NCBI GenBank assembly: GCA_050084985.1
Contig: JBITNC010000001.1
Location: 148,614,001-148,678,000 of the forward strand
Reading direction: 5' to 3'
From: Nageia nagi
Lineage: Eukaryota; Pinophyta
DNA: 64,000 nucleotides
Shown here: positions 50,561-61,979 of the stretch, in pieces
Layout: each line of letters opens with the position of its first letter
How positions within the stretch are numbered: the first letter of the stretch is position 1
The notes under the pieces: generated by a model
Database searches by the model: none
Told to the model about the DNA's origin: nothing
What the model saw: the letters and a program-made list of their open reading frames with translations, nothing else
Position numbers and translations under genes: made by a program

Positions 50561-51117
50561 CAATCAGTTTCATTGTTCAAGTATTCATATGAGAAGATCT
50601 GGTGTGTGTCTTTAGGCATTGTATAGTCATCTATATGTTATGCTCTATTAATAATCAACACATTTCTATATACAACAGGTGACTATGAGTGATGGCTTGG
50701 CATCTCCGTGATGACTTATAGTGCACCATTGATCAGTTATTTATAAGATGGCATTATTTGATTCTTTTATTTGAATATATGATGCATCTAACTGATTTTG
50801 TTAATGAGTTGCTTGTAGCATGCAGGATCTTCTTCAAAAATGCAGGTTACTCGCCTTGTGTAAGCAAGCTCATGGAGACTCACATGTCAGCTTAAAGTTG
50901 ATTGACTACTATGTACAGTGAAACTAGTTATGATTAATGATTGTATTGTAAACCATTTTGTCAAATGGTAATGTAGTGAGTCTCAAACTAGTTCTCAAAA
51001 AGATTCTCAAATATGTAAAAGTTTTCATCTCCACTTGTATCTCTATGGAGGAGAACTCTCTCTTACTCTCTCTCTTCTCTCTTCTACGCTCTATCTCAAT
51101 ATTGCATTAAGGGGGAG

Positions 51118-51606
51118 TGTTAGAATTTGTAATGAAATATTGTGAATATCTAAACTCCTTGTAAATTCAATTAATCACTTAAAGGATATTTAGATACTTT
51201 AAGGGATTAATTGAATTCTTTATTATGTAAACTTTGACCTTACCGAGTGGTTAGTTGGTAGGTTAAAGTTAGGTAACATATTTATTGTAACTCTAACCTT
51301 ACCCTTGGGTTAAAGGGAGGTTAGGGAGGTGCTCTCATGCTATAAATAGAGGGCCTCTCCTCTTGTAATATCACTTAGATTTTGAGTAAGATTACTCTAC
51401 TAGTTTGTGTAGGAGAGAAAGGAATTGTAGTAAGAGGGTGCATAGTTTGAGAATTGAGATCTAGTTGTGGATGTACTCCCAAGGAGGGAGGAACCACTTA
51501 TATTGGTGTTATCTTGTGTGAATGGTGTTATTAGCTTGTAGATGTTGAATGATTAAGTTTCCTATAGTCTTGGACCTTGACGATTAGTGTAGAGCTAATT
51601 CCTTCA
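51118..51606 (+). repeat. 3' LTR of E2
   Basis: 489 bp, TGTTAG...CCTTCA, with the family TATAAATA and GAGGGCC block near 51340. Confidence 0.92.
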
Positions 51607-52576
51607 AAAATCACAGATTTATACACTAGCATTTGTAACTAGCAAAAAGTTAGATTTAACTAACATAAAATATGTAAATAATAAAGTAAATTTTTACAAA
51701 AAAAATTGCAACTAATAAATAAAATATTAGTACAAATGTGTATAGCCATACATTATTACACTTTAAGCTATTCTTATATCAAATAAAAGATAATTTTCTA
51801 ACAAATATAAACTTATTTGCAAAAATAAATGCTAAAATTAAATTTAGCAAAAATAGCTTGTGTAAAAAAAAAAAAAAAACTTAAAGAAGCTAATTTTACC
51901 AAAAAAATTGTAAAATTAACCCAAAATGAGAGGAAAAAGTGAGAAAATTATACCTCAATATGATTTTACCTCTCACAAGCTTGAAAGAAGATTGTAATTG
52001 AGACTCCAACGATGGCTTTGGTACTAATTGAAAGCTTTTACACCCAAGATCACCTTGAAGTGATCCTTTACTCCTTAGCAAAAGCACAAGAATGCTCTCA
52101 AACAATCACACACATAAATGACATCTTCATGTCTAAAGGTTCCTCTCTATCAAGAGAGTACTCCACTTTAAACTAAATTCTATTACTTCTCAAGATACAA
52201 GACTCTCTTATAACAACTTTTTCTCCTCCTAAAAAAACCTAGAGCATAAGAATACTACACACTTGAGTGAATAATATCAAGGAGAGGGTCCCCTATTTAT
52301 AGGCCAAAATCCCCCCTTGGATCACTTTTTTAATCATTTTACAAAATCATGTCATGCACCACCCTTTTACCCAAGGGGCATGCTTATGAGATGGAGTGTA
52401 GGACAAGTTATATGTGGGTCAAGTTTGACTATTTAATTCACTAAATACTTAAAAGGTATTAAGGAATAATTTTAAGTAGTGGATTAAATAATCAATTACA
52501 TAAAGAGTGGAGATATGATTTTTTAGATACCTTCTTAAAGAATAATATTTACAATAATGCATAATAAGTTCTAATA
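51607..52576 (-). mobile_element. Older copia fragment E4: leader end and LTR
   Basis: A minus-strand LTR at about 52029-52576 (edge words TATTAGAAC and CTTTCA) is followed on the left by a decayed primer site (TTAGTACCAAAGC, near 52013-52026). An AT-rich leader like those of E3 and of the fragment at 14575-16777 comes next. The LTR shares phrases such as 'cctatttataggccaaaatc' and 'cccttttacccaagggg' with the LTR at 16778-17279. E2 cut its leader at 51607. No TSD could be established. Confidence 0.7.
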
Positions 52577-52579
52577 GAG

Positions 52580-53216
52580 ATAGTGGCGAATGCATAATCA
52601 AGATTGTACATGATGCTCTACATTTGGAGTGCATCCATCATTAGAAGTGGGTCATTGGTGGTCCTATTTTTAAGGAGTTGATAAGTTTTGTTTACATACC
52701 AAGTTAAAAAATTTCAATTGCAAAGATATCTTGCAGTCATTGCTGTAGAGAGGGACACACAAAAGCAAAGTGTTCGAACTTAAATCCTTTTAGTGTTTAT
52801 AGCTTGAAGAATCATGATGAAAGAACCTACAGAAAAGACAAAGCTCAGAGAATAAAATTCATATTGATTCTGGCTAGATTAAAGAGCACAAGTGGTTAGA
52901 ATTCACAAATATATCAAGTGGATTTTGTGTGAGAAAATTTGACCATGCGAAAGGGAAGAAAAAATGGATTGATAAATTTTCATGATCTGATAAAGGAAAG
53001 TGTGTATGTGAATATTATTGAATATTTATTGAAGGTAAGGATAGAGCTAAACTACTCCACATGATTGGTTTATCTAGCTAATTTTTTATCGTGTCACAAA
53101 AAAATTGATATCAATGGGGAATGTCTGGAGTAATGCCAACTTCATCATCTCTTTGTAAACAATGTGTGTACGAATTCTTGTATCCTATCCCTTCAAAAAT
53201 AAGGTTTAAGGGAGGA
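52580..53216 (+). pseudogene. Zinc-knuckle protein relic, possibly retroelement ORF
   Basis: A perfect C-x2-C-x4-H-x4-C knuckle (CSHCCREGHTKAKC) is encoded at 52732-52773. Upstream in the same frame the code reads WVIGGPIFKELISFVYIPS. Stops and frame changes surround it. Such knuckles occur in gag or LINE ORF1 proteins. A purine-rich AAGGGAGGA tract at 53208-53216 followed by TGTTGTTATTC could be a PPT-to-LTR join. I cannot name the family. Confidence 0.5.
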
Positions 53217-53773
53217 TGTTGTTATTCATTGATTAATTCTTTAACTTGTTTATAATTTTTAAGCTAAAAGAAAAAAATAAAGAAAAAAATGAAAATTCAA
53301 AAATAGAAATAGATAAATCAAAACATAAAGCAATATTTAGATTTAAGACACATTCATGCTTTAAAAATAAAGTTTGTCACGTATGGATATTCTTGTTTTA
53401 GAGACAAAAGCTTAAAAAGTGTAATTTGAGCGTTTTTGTCATCCATAGAAAAGTATGTGCAATGAATACTTTTTTAAGACACATAAGGGGGATTATAAAG
53501 AACCTTATTAGTATTTTAATTGGTGCCTTTGTTGTCATGCATTTGCAATATCTTTTCAATTCATCCATACACCCACATTGGTTGTATTTATAGATAGAGG
53601 GGCCTAATATAAGTGTTGGTTATTAACCAACCATCATGTTTACACATTGGATGAATATGTTACATGAGTGGGTTTTTGTTTCTTCTCAAACTTGGGTATC
53701 TACATATTACATTTGTTCTTATATAAATAATGAGAACTAAATTATTCTCAAGTATAACATTACAATTCCAAAA
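53217..53773. mobile_element. Possible LTR between two relics, orientation unclear
   Basis: The left edge follows a plus-strand purine tract. The right edge precedes a minus-strand one (53774-53786, on that strand AAAAGGGAG). It contains a TATTTATAGATAGAGGGG block near 53588. It could be the 3' LTR of the plus-strand zinc-knuckle relic or of the minus-strand copia relic E5. No TSD was found. Confidence 0.35.
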
Positions 53774-56700
53774 CTCCCTTTTAATGTTACTTGGGGATGA
53801 GGATTGTCATATAAGAATGATACAATAACTATTCTCCCCCTCAAGATACATTTGGGGATGAGAATGGCAAAGGAAAAAATCATATATTCATTGCTTTGAA
53901 CTAAGAGTAATATGTGCATCATCTTTTGAAGAGAGCTCTTTAGAAGAGATATAGCCTGTTGTAGATTGCAATAACAAAGGTTGCCAAGTGAGCTTGCAGA
54001 TAAGAGTAAGCAAGATAAAATTCTACTATAAAGAAAAGAGAAGTTAGTACATAATGTAATTGAGTAAGATTCGATGAATTCTTCATAAATGTAAAAAGTA
54101 TTGGATAGTTATTGTTAAGTCATTTGAAAATTTCAACTTTTGCAATTCATATGTCATTCAGTAGAAAGAGAACAAGATGCCAATTCTATTATAATTCATT
54201 TAACTATAATATTTTGTATTAAATTTTTGCAATAAGCAAAATTTGCACTTAGTAGCAAAATAACATATCAAAATTTAATACAACATTATCTCAAAAAATA
54301 TTTCAATAGTATTCAGTTTATCATGCACATATGAAAATTACCAAAATTCAAAATTTTGTCCAACTAGGAAGGAGGTTACACTCATCCACTTCTTCTTGAG
54401 GACAACTTCACTAGCCCAAGTTTATTACAAAGCTTCACAAATTGAGTTTTTGTTAAAATCTTTGTAAATAAATTAGCAAAATTATTTTCGTATGGACAAT
54501 ATTGTAAATACAACATCGCATTCAATACTCTTTCCTTGACAAAAATATATTTGTATTTCAATGTGTTTGGTTCTTGGATGATGTACTAGATTTGTGGCCA
54601 AGGCAATTGCAGATTAATAATCATTAGTTATCTTAATTGGTTGAGATTGCTTCAAACCAATTTCATCAAACAAATGGTGAAGCCAAACAACTTCTTGTGC
54701 TACAAGTGTCATTTCTCTATATTCATATTTTGTAGTGGATAAAGTAGACATAGTGTAAACCATAAATATTAAATTAAATAAATAATGAATTAATATGATT
54801 TACAATATATATTTGAAGCAATACAAGCTAGATCTGATCTCTAACTGATGTACAAACCTACTTATTGAATAAATCTTTTTGAGTAAATGCAAAATGAGTG
54901 GTCACATGCTTACCTTCTGATCATTGACGAGCTCTAGGCAGTCGAAGTACCACTCCTTCAGATGTAGGAACTAGAACGTCGCATCGTGGAAATAATCAAA
55001 TTTAGGGTGTTGATGTTACAAATTATGAAGAATCTGATCTCTACAAAGAACAAAAGATGATCACTACAACTAGGGCATAACAAATCCAAGGTTCATTGGT
55101 GGTGTCTAAAGACACCATTTTAGTTGTGGCACATTTTTTGGACTTGCTTGCATGTGAAATATGTTGCTTTGATCTTCTTTTATAGATGCATTTGTTCTTG
55201 AGACCTACACCTTTCACATTGTTATCTGATCATTATATTGCTTGTGGTGCATTTACACCCTTTTACAATATTATTTCTTGATGAAATAAATATGATTTAT
55301 TAATTAATAAAAATCATATTTAGGCCTCTACACATAGGTTGTTTCTTAAATGCCCAAGAAATTGCGCCAGAGCCAATACTAAAAATATAACCACTAGTTG
55401 ATTTTCTATACTTGAAATCTCCACCATAACTTGAATTTGAACGACTGATAATTCAAAGCATTGCATAGAAGAATAATTCAAACCTAAATTCTATGTTCTT
55501 GAAATATACTTGATAATTTTTTTAATTATATTGAGATGCTCCATATATGGCTTTTGCATGAATCTAACTAAATAATTCACAACAAAGGCAATGTTTGGTC
55601 TTGTTACTGTAAGATATAACAATCTGCCAATCAATCGTCTATAAATAGTTGTATCAACAAGTAAAGGCTTCTAAGTAATATTAACTTTTATGCCTTGAAC
55701 CATTGATATTTCTACTGATTTATAGTCAACCATATTGAATTTATTCAAGATATCAAAATATATATTTAGATTGATTGAGTACTGTACCATTCTCAAATTG
55801 ATAGACTTGCATTCCAAGATAATAGTGAAGTAGACCCATGTCTATCATTTCATACTGTGGTTTCAATTTGACAATATAGTTGTTGATGATTGTAAGATTA
55901 TTTCTAGTTATGAGGAGATCATCAATATGTAGCAAAATTAAAATCAGATCATTACCTTCGTTGAAAATATTCAAGTCAATATTTAGTGTAGCATCTTGAT
56001 AAACCAAAATAATTAGAGTATTGAAAATTTTTCTCATACCATGCTTTTGGAGCTTGCTTTAATCAATAAAGAGATTTCCTTGATTTGCACATAGATGTTT
56101 CTTTTCTATTGACTAAGAAACCTTTAAGTTGATGCATATACAATTCTATATCTAAATTTCCATCTAAAAACACACACTTAAAATCCAATTGAAATATCTT
56201 TCAATTTTGAGTAGCAACAAGTGCAATAATTAATCTAACAATTGATATTTTGGCTATTGGAGCAAATGTTTTTGTATAGTCAATTCAATGTTTTTATGTG
56301 AATCCATTAGGTACAGTTCTTTCTTTGTATTTCCTTATGTCTTCTTTTGAATTATACTTAATTTTGAACACCCATTTATTGCCAATAATATTCCTATTCA
56401 TTGGTGGAGGTACTAACTCTCAAGTTTCATTCTTTAACAATGTGTCAATTCTAGATTTCATGGCTTCTACCCAATGAAGATTTTGAGTTGCTTCTGAGTA
56501 TTGACTCATCTTCTGATTGAGTTCTAGAAACTAGGACATATTGGCTATCATGCTTCTTGTAATTCTATGGTTGGAAAAGCCTTATTCCTATGGAGAATCA
56601 CTTAAGAGTTTGGTTGGACTATTTAGGCTTCTTTGGAACATGTTTAATAATACTGTCAACACTAGTATTAGATATAAAAGACTGTTCATCAAATTTAATA

Positions 56701-57300
56701 GTTGTTGTCATCAGTTTGATTTTCAACCAAAGCCTTAAAATGCATGAAACTTTTAAGACATTTTGATATATTTTTGAAAAAATAAACAAGAGTTATTATA
56801 TTGTAGTCAGCTATAAATGTTAGTGCATATGAATAGCCTCCAAGGGATTTTACTTGAAAGGGACCCATTAAATCAGTATGCACAAGTTGAAATATTTGAG
56901 TTACTCTTATTGTTTCTGCCTGCTCATCTTGCTTAAAATACAACTTTCACATAGTCCCATGTCAGTTGAAATTGAAGGCAAGTCAAAGACATAACTTCCG
57001 TTCTTCATAGTTTGCAAAGCAGTGTTTTGGAGATGATAGAGTCACAACATACAAATTTTTCTTAATTATTCCCGAGACAATAGTTGTGAATCATTTTTTA
57101 ATTTTCCAACCAATCACAATCAGTTATACACTATATGCTTCTTTTGCTATTTGTAAATCTGAAGGCAAATTCCTTCTAAGATCAAGATAAAACATAACAT
57201 TCTTCAGGATTGTTTCCTAAATGCATACATTGGCCACTCCAAGGACTTCCAATTTAGTATTGTTGCATAAAAACTGAATCAGATCTTTGTTTATGTAAAA
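53774..57300 (-). pseudogene. Degenerate Ty1/copia pol E5
   Basis: Minus-strand copia pol in many frame pieces. A protease-like segment lies near 57200-57290. A GLCESCILSKMSR zinc region lies near 56925-56975. An integrase core, VHTDLMGPFQVKSLGGYSYA, lies at 56820-56890. RT runs about 55753-56480, with the catalytic box changed to HIDD and LLHYYLGMQVYQ at about 55800-55835. RNase H extends to about 54363 and is interrupted at 54754-55332 by a solo LTR. It is related to, but clearly more diverged than, E1-E3. Gag and the 5' LTR are missing; the element ends near 57300 beside the FO-synthase exon. Confidence 0.8.
54754..55332 (-). mobile_element. 579-bp solo LTR with CATAG target duplication
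   Basis: An insert bounded by TGTA...TACA interrupts the E5 RNase H code. CATAG stands on both sides (54749-54753 and 55333-55337), and removing it with one copy rejoins the reading frame context (KKQP before, LSTTK after on the minus strand). On the minus strand a CTATAAAAGAAG promoter-like motif lies near 55180, which gives the orientation. No internal coding sequence, PBS or PPT is present. The LTR is unlike the TGTTAG family. Confidence 0.85.
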
Positions 57301-57689
57301 GGGAGAGCAAGAGAAATGAGCTGGGAGAAATGAAACCGAAAAGCCCCTTTAGGACTGACTGTTTTTTTTCCATGATTTTTCAGCTCTGGTTTTGCACTAG
57401 CTGAGTTTCTCGTAAGTACTCATTGGGTTTCCTTGTGAGAAACTCATTGGGAACTTGCTCGTGAGCTTTCAAGCAGGTTTCTTGGGAGGCATGAAACTTA
57501 CTATTACTTTAACAATTCAATATTGTCCCTGTTCTATTAGTTTATGACTTTCTGCTTTACTGCTTAGACATTAGCGTTAAAAGCTGAAAATCATTAGTTT
57601 TAACATAAATATTACTTGCATACTTTTTGAAAGAATAATGACATATCTTACTATTATTGTAATTTTTTGGGTGTTTGTTGGCAGTGAGT

Positions 57690-57770
57690 TAAGACTTTGA
57701 AAACTGATATGATGATTATCATTTCAGTTATATTTTCAGTTGCAGATGCTTTGACACTTCAACCAATTTG
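57690..57770 (+). repeat. Decayed duplicate of the FO-synthase splice acceptor and exon start
   Basis: The sequence 'gaaaactgatatgat' then 'attttcagttgcagatgctttgacacttcaacca' (in outline) matches, with changes, the intron end and first 30 bases of the exon at 57900-57978. The rest of the exon is not repeated. The offset is about 208 bp. Confidence 0.8.
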
Positions 57771-57947
57771 TCTTACATTTTCAACATTAAGCTCATTTCT
57801 ATATTTGTTGAAGGACTAATAACCAATTACTGTTATCGTAAAATTATGGTTGTCTAATTCACAATTAGTATAAATAATTGATAACTAATTTACCACTCTG
57901 AAAACTGATCTGATATTCAACAGTTGTATTACATTTATGATTTTCAG

Positions 57948-58206
57948 TCGCAGATGCTTGGACACACTTCAACCATTGCATATGTTTCTGAAATGCCAAA
58001 GTTAGTGCTTGAAGAGACAGGGCTTCTTCCCCATATAAATGCAGGAACTGTTTCTGCTGTTGAGATAGAAAATTTGAGGCATTACTCTGTTAGCCAAGGA
58101 TTGATGTTGGAGTCTATTTCAGAGAGGCTGTTAAAGCTTGGAGGACCCCACTACAGTTGTGTTGACAAAGTACCAAGGAATCGTATTCAGACAATAATCT
58201 CAGCAG
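57948..58206 (+). CDS. Exon of a CofG-type FO (deazaflavin) synthase
   Basis: An open plus-strand exon of 259 bases between a TTTTCAG acceptor (57941-57947) and a GTAATT donor (58207). It encodes QMLGHTSTIAYVSEM, ETGLLPHINAGTVS, SVSQGLMLESISERL, GGPHY and a final TIISAG. This matches the inner part of the CofG radical-SAM domain of FO synthase. That enzyme, with CofH, builds the 8-hydroxy-5-deazaflavin chromophore used by some photolyases and, in microbes, F420. The N-terminal CxxxCxxC exon and the following exons are not visible in the window, so they lie outside, in long introns, or are lost. The exon has no stop or frameshift. It could be part of a live gene with giant introns or a recent fragment. 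Confidence 0.75.
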
Positions 58207-58676
58207 GTAATTTTCTATATGTTTATTATTATTCAACTTGTAAATACTTACTCATCCTGTATTGTGGGGTTATGAGTTGCTTTAATAAATTCTTTTGAAA
58301 TTGGATTTTGTTGGCTGATATATTTGAGATAAGAATGGGCGCATTAGTGATATTTTGCTAATATGTTATGGAAGGAAAACTATGTACAATATATGCACAA
58401 TCTTTATTAATTATTGCTTCCGTAACCAGCAAGAATCTGAACATATTCCTGAAAGAAGATCCAGTCTGGTTACTTAGTAATGCCAGCAATGCCAAATATT
58501 TAGTTCAATTGTGGGCATGCAATTATTGTGCCTGCTAGAATATTGGTAGACATCAATGTTTATTGCTTTTGAATGCTGAGGATAGTTGTTCAAGATTGGC
58601 CATACGGTTCCCTTCATTTATGTGAACATTGTTTGAAAAGCATATGAAAAATTAATGTTTGCCATTAATTTTGGGA
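58207..58676 (+). other. Probable intron after the FO-synthase exon
   Basis: Starts with GTAATTTTC, AT-rich, no coding match. The next expected exon of the CofG domain was not found in the remaining 5.8 kb. Confidence 0.4.
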
Positions 58677-58913
58677 TTACTCATAAAAATCAGGGAAAGA
58701 ACATGTTATGAATAATAAATAAGGTTTCCCAAATGATAGGGATGGCAAAAGAGATATTACATCCTTATCACGGGTAAAATCATTGATACTACTCTGGTAT
58801 TCTTCAGGTGCTATGTAAACTTTGAGAACAAAGGCACCTTCAAAGGGCTTCTTATAACAATTTTTATATTTTCTCAATACCTTCTTCATTGTTTCACACA
58901 TGCTCAATACCAT
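58677..58913 (-). CDS. Unrecognised 78-residue open frame
   Basis: The minus-strand frame reads MVLSMCETMKKVLRKYKNC, KKPFEGAFVLKVYIAPEEYQ, NDFTRDKDVISLLPSLSFG. Its composition is protein-like rather than random, which is rare for this window. I do not recognise the family. It might be a gene fragment or part of a retroelement. It lies in the presumed intron of the FO-synthase gene on the opposite strand. Confidence 0.3.
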   Translation of the reverse strand: MVLSMCETMKKVLRKYKNCYKKPFEGAFVLKVYIAPEEYQSSINDFTRDKDVISLLPSLSFGKPYLLFITCSFPDFYE

Positions 58914-61900
58914 GTATGCTGCATATGGAGATATAAACTGTCTAGATCATGTTATGTTTATACATGGTATATTCTCTCTTGACAACAACTTATATTGGTA
59001 TATCAAAGTTGTTCCTTTATTGCACTTTAAAAGTTGGGTTTCATTAAAAATTTAATCTATTTTTGTTCGAACTAGTTCAACCATCCTCGTATCATCAAAG
59101 AGGTCTTTTGTCATATCATGGTCATCAATTGGAGGGTCCAAGCTAGTATTGGTGCCATTGCCAACATGCCCTCTATCTAAGGGGGGGCTTTCACTTGAGG
59201 GGCCGCACCATCTCTTTGAGGAGCTTGAGCTAGGTTGAGATGGGGAAATTTGCTTGAGTTCCATCCTTGGTTGTCCCATCTAGATGGTTGGGTGGAGTGA
59301 GCTAGAGAACAACACTAATATCCATTATAGCCACCATCACTCCTATGGGAGGGGCTTCGTTGAGGTGCTCATGAGCCATGACCTTGGTGCATTGATGATT
59401 GCAAGATCTACTCTTGCTTATTGTGGAGTCTAGGGGTACACTAGAAATCATGCAAAGGACATTGACTCAATGGTCCATGAGGGTTTGCATATTATGGACC
59501 TCCAGAATGATCTTGTTAAGCTGCACCTAAAACTAAAACAACACATTGGAGAATCCTCAAGTTTTGGAGTTGATATAAAAAACTCTTTTTTGTTGAAGGT
59601 GGAAAGGTGGATTTTACATATCCAAGAACCGGTATGTTATCATGGATTTAACATTTTTGAGCATCATTTACAAAAACCTTCACAATACTCACAAAAGGTT
59701 CACTCGACAAAACCAACAACTATTTCCACAAAACATGCAAAGATACAAAAAACAAACAACAAACAACTAGCACTAGTAAGCAAACTATACACTCCTACTA
59801 TTTGTCATCTACCTTCCATTATCACTTGGAATGTGTGGTTGCAAGAATCATTTCCCGCACCTCTTGGAGGGTGCAATGTTCGACAAGAGTAGCTAGGTCT
59901 TGAGGTAGCTATGAGATCTAGAGGTCCTTTTGCCTTTACACATCTTTAGAAGCCTTGGAGCTTCACCCAAAGGTTTATGAGATCATCCTTGGAGTGTCCT
60001 TTTCCCTTTCAGCCTTGGAGGAGGATCACCCAATTCAAAGACACATCGGATCTACATTTTGAGGGCTTTAGAGTGGATGATAGAGCCCCTTAGTGGAATG
60101 TCACACTTCTAGGGCACACTTTTTGCTTATTAAGGCTTGTACTTCACTCTTCTTGGTCATTTAAAGCTATTTGTACTTGTCTCTTAATTTTTACATGCTT
60201 GGATCTTATTTCATGTTTGTGGATGAGATGAGTTGATTGCCACCTTGATTATAATTTATGGGGTACATTTACATGCATTTTTCAATATTTATTAAGATCT
60301 GATTTAGTTAAGTTAATTGGAGTGATAAGAATGTTTAGATTTAAGGAAATTAGAATCAATGCATTTGAATACTTTGAGCATTTTGAGTTGAACCTTAGTT
60401 ACGCTCATCACAGGGAGCCCAACAAGAGTAGTAAACATGAGTTGCAGCCAAAACATTGGAGCAAATTTGGAAGTTGCTAGTAAGGGAGAGGGTTGTACAT
60501 GTAATATTGCCAAAATATTCTCAAGTAGATATTAGCCAAGTATATAATTCAAACTATCAAAATTCAAGCTTAAGCATGCCACATCTAATCTAGGGTATCA
60601 AATAAGTCAAATAGTGAGCCAAGAATGTCAATGACTCATTCTACAATCACCAATGCCACTAAAATACCCAACGTCATACACATGACCTCACATACTATTC
60701 AAAACACATCCATAAATGCTAATGATGCACCACTCAAGCATATAGACATAGAAATAGCCAACATTGCAATATGGAAGCATGGACATCACACAATAAATCA
60801 AATATTGAGATCCAAGTATGCCATGACTTCACTTAGCAAGAGAATGATGAGTACAATACCAAACTAGACCAAAGGGATTAATGTTGGTCTTTAAGGAGCC
60901 AACTAGGGCATACACAATGCTGAGGTAGAACCTGTAACTGATGTAGAATGATCACCTCCTACTAGATTTGTGGATGCCTCATTGAAGGGCTCCCTCATAG
61001 GTTAGCTCTCGACAAAGAGAACGGATGTGATCTTATAATGCTATTGGATGGATTCAAAGGTACCGACCGCTTGTGGATGCCTCAGGGTACAGTAGCCTCA
61101 CTTGCATGAACAACCACCTCAACCATAAGATAAAAGGTGTTCTATGCCTCATGAACTCTCCTTATGCACTACACTCAAGGGTGCTTGAGATTGCGAAGTC
61201 TTTGAACTTCGAAGAGAAGGGTTTTTGTATCAAATCAAGTCTATATCTGCAATGATGTGAATCTCCTTTATATAACATTCCCTGAATTTGGATCTCACCT
61301 AGAAGTCATCACTCCAACCTCCAAGTCCAACGTTCACCTCCTAGAGGCCCTCAAATGCCCAAACGTGGGACAAGATCCAATGGCTAGATATGCAACACCT
61401 CATTATTGGAGACTAATATTACATTTACAATTATTAATTATGTTTATAACTCATACAAGTGGCCCTCATACAACATACTAAATCTACTCTTAATTACCAT
61501 TCTCACACCTAAATAAAATTCATAACTAACTCATATCCCAAGGAGTGGGACATCACATTTCAAGGGGTCAATATGGAGATGTTTCTGGATTTTCATGAGT
61601 GGACATGATATGGAAGATTGGTCCAACTAGCGAACTTCAAGAGGCCATAACTCTTTTGTTTCTTGATGAAACCATGTCATGTAACCTGTAAAAATGTTTT
61701 CCACGAGATGCTCTATCCAATGAACAAGTCAAATCAACTCTCCAAGACTTGTGGCAAACTCTATCCCTAAGTACATCAAATTAGCAATACATAATTCATC
61801 CTAAGCTTGGGAGGAAGATGTTCCACTTTGGGGCTCACAATGTGGATCCATAGGACCATTATATTCCTATCCCAAGTAACTAACAACAAATACATGAGCA

Positions 61901-61979
61901 ACTAAAATATTTACAAAAGGGAATCCTCAGGATTTCAAAATTATTTATTTTTTAGAAAAAGGGGATGTTACAACGCATC
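58914..61979. other. Spacer with GC-richer patches, no gene recognised
   Basis: Less AT-rich than the rest, with several short open frames (59052-59279 minus, 59470-59892 plus, 61073-61255 plus, 61257-61481 plus) that match nothing I know. Near 61540-61556 and 61966-61973 the minus strand reads TGTGATGTCCC and TGTAACATCCCC. These resemble the start of a gypsy LTR type also seen at 63165, so decayed LTR pieces may be present. Confidence 0.4.

Larger units (their letters stand above)
46255..51606 (+). mobile_element. Element E2, right part: leader end, gag-pol, 3' LTR
   Basis: Resumes the E2 leader after E3 and ends with the LTR at 51118-51606. Homologous throughout to E1. The PPT AAGGGGGAG is at 51109-51117. 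The five bases after the LTR are AAAAT; the matching left target copy was not found because the left end of E2 is missing or unrecognised. To its right lies the leader of yet another copia copy, so E2 itself landed in older copia DNA. Confidence 0.9.

Noticed and set aside
59470-59892. A 140-residue plus-strand frame as a host gene
   Set aside because: No recognisable motif, no clear splice or promoter signals, and flanked by similar non-coding DNA.
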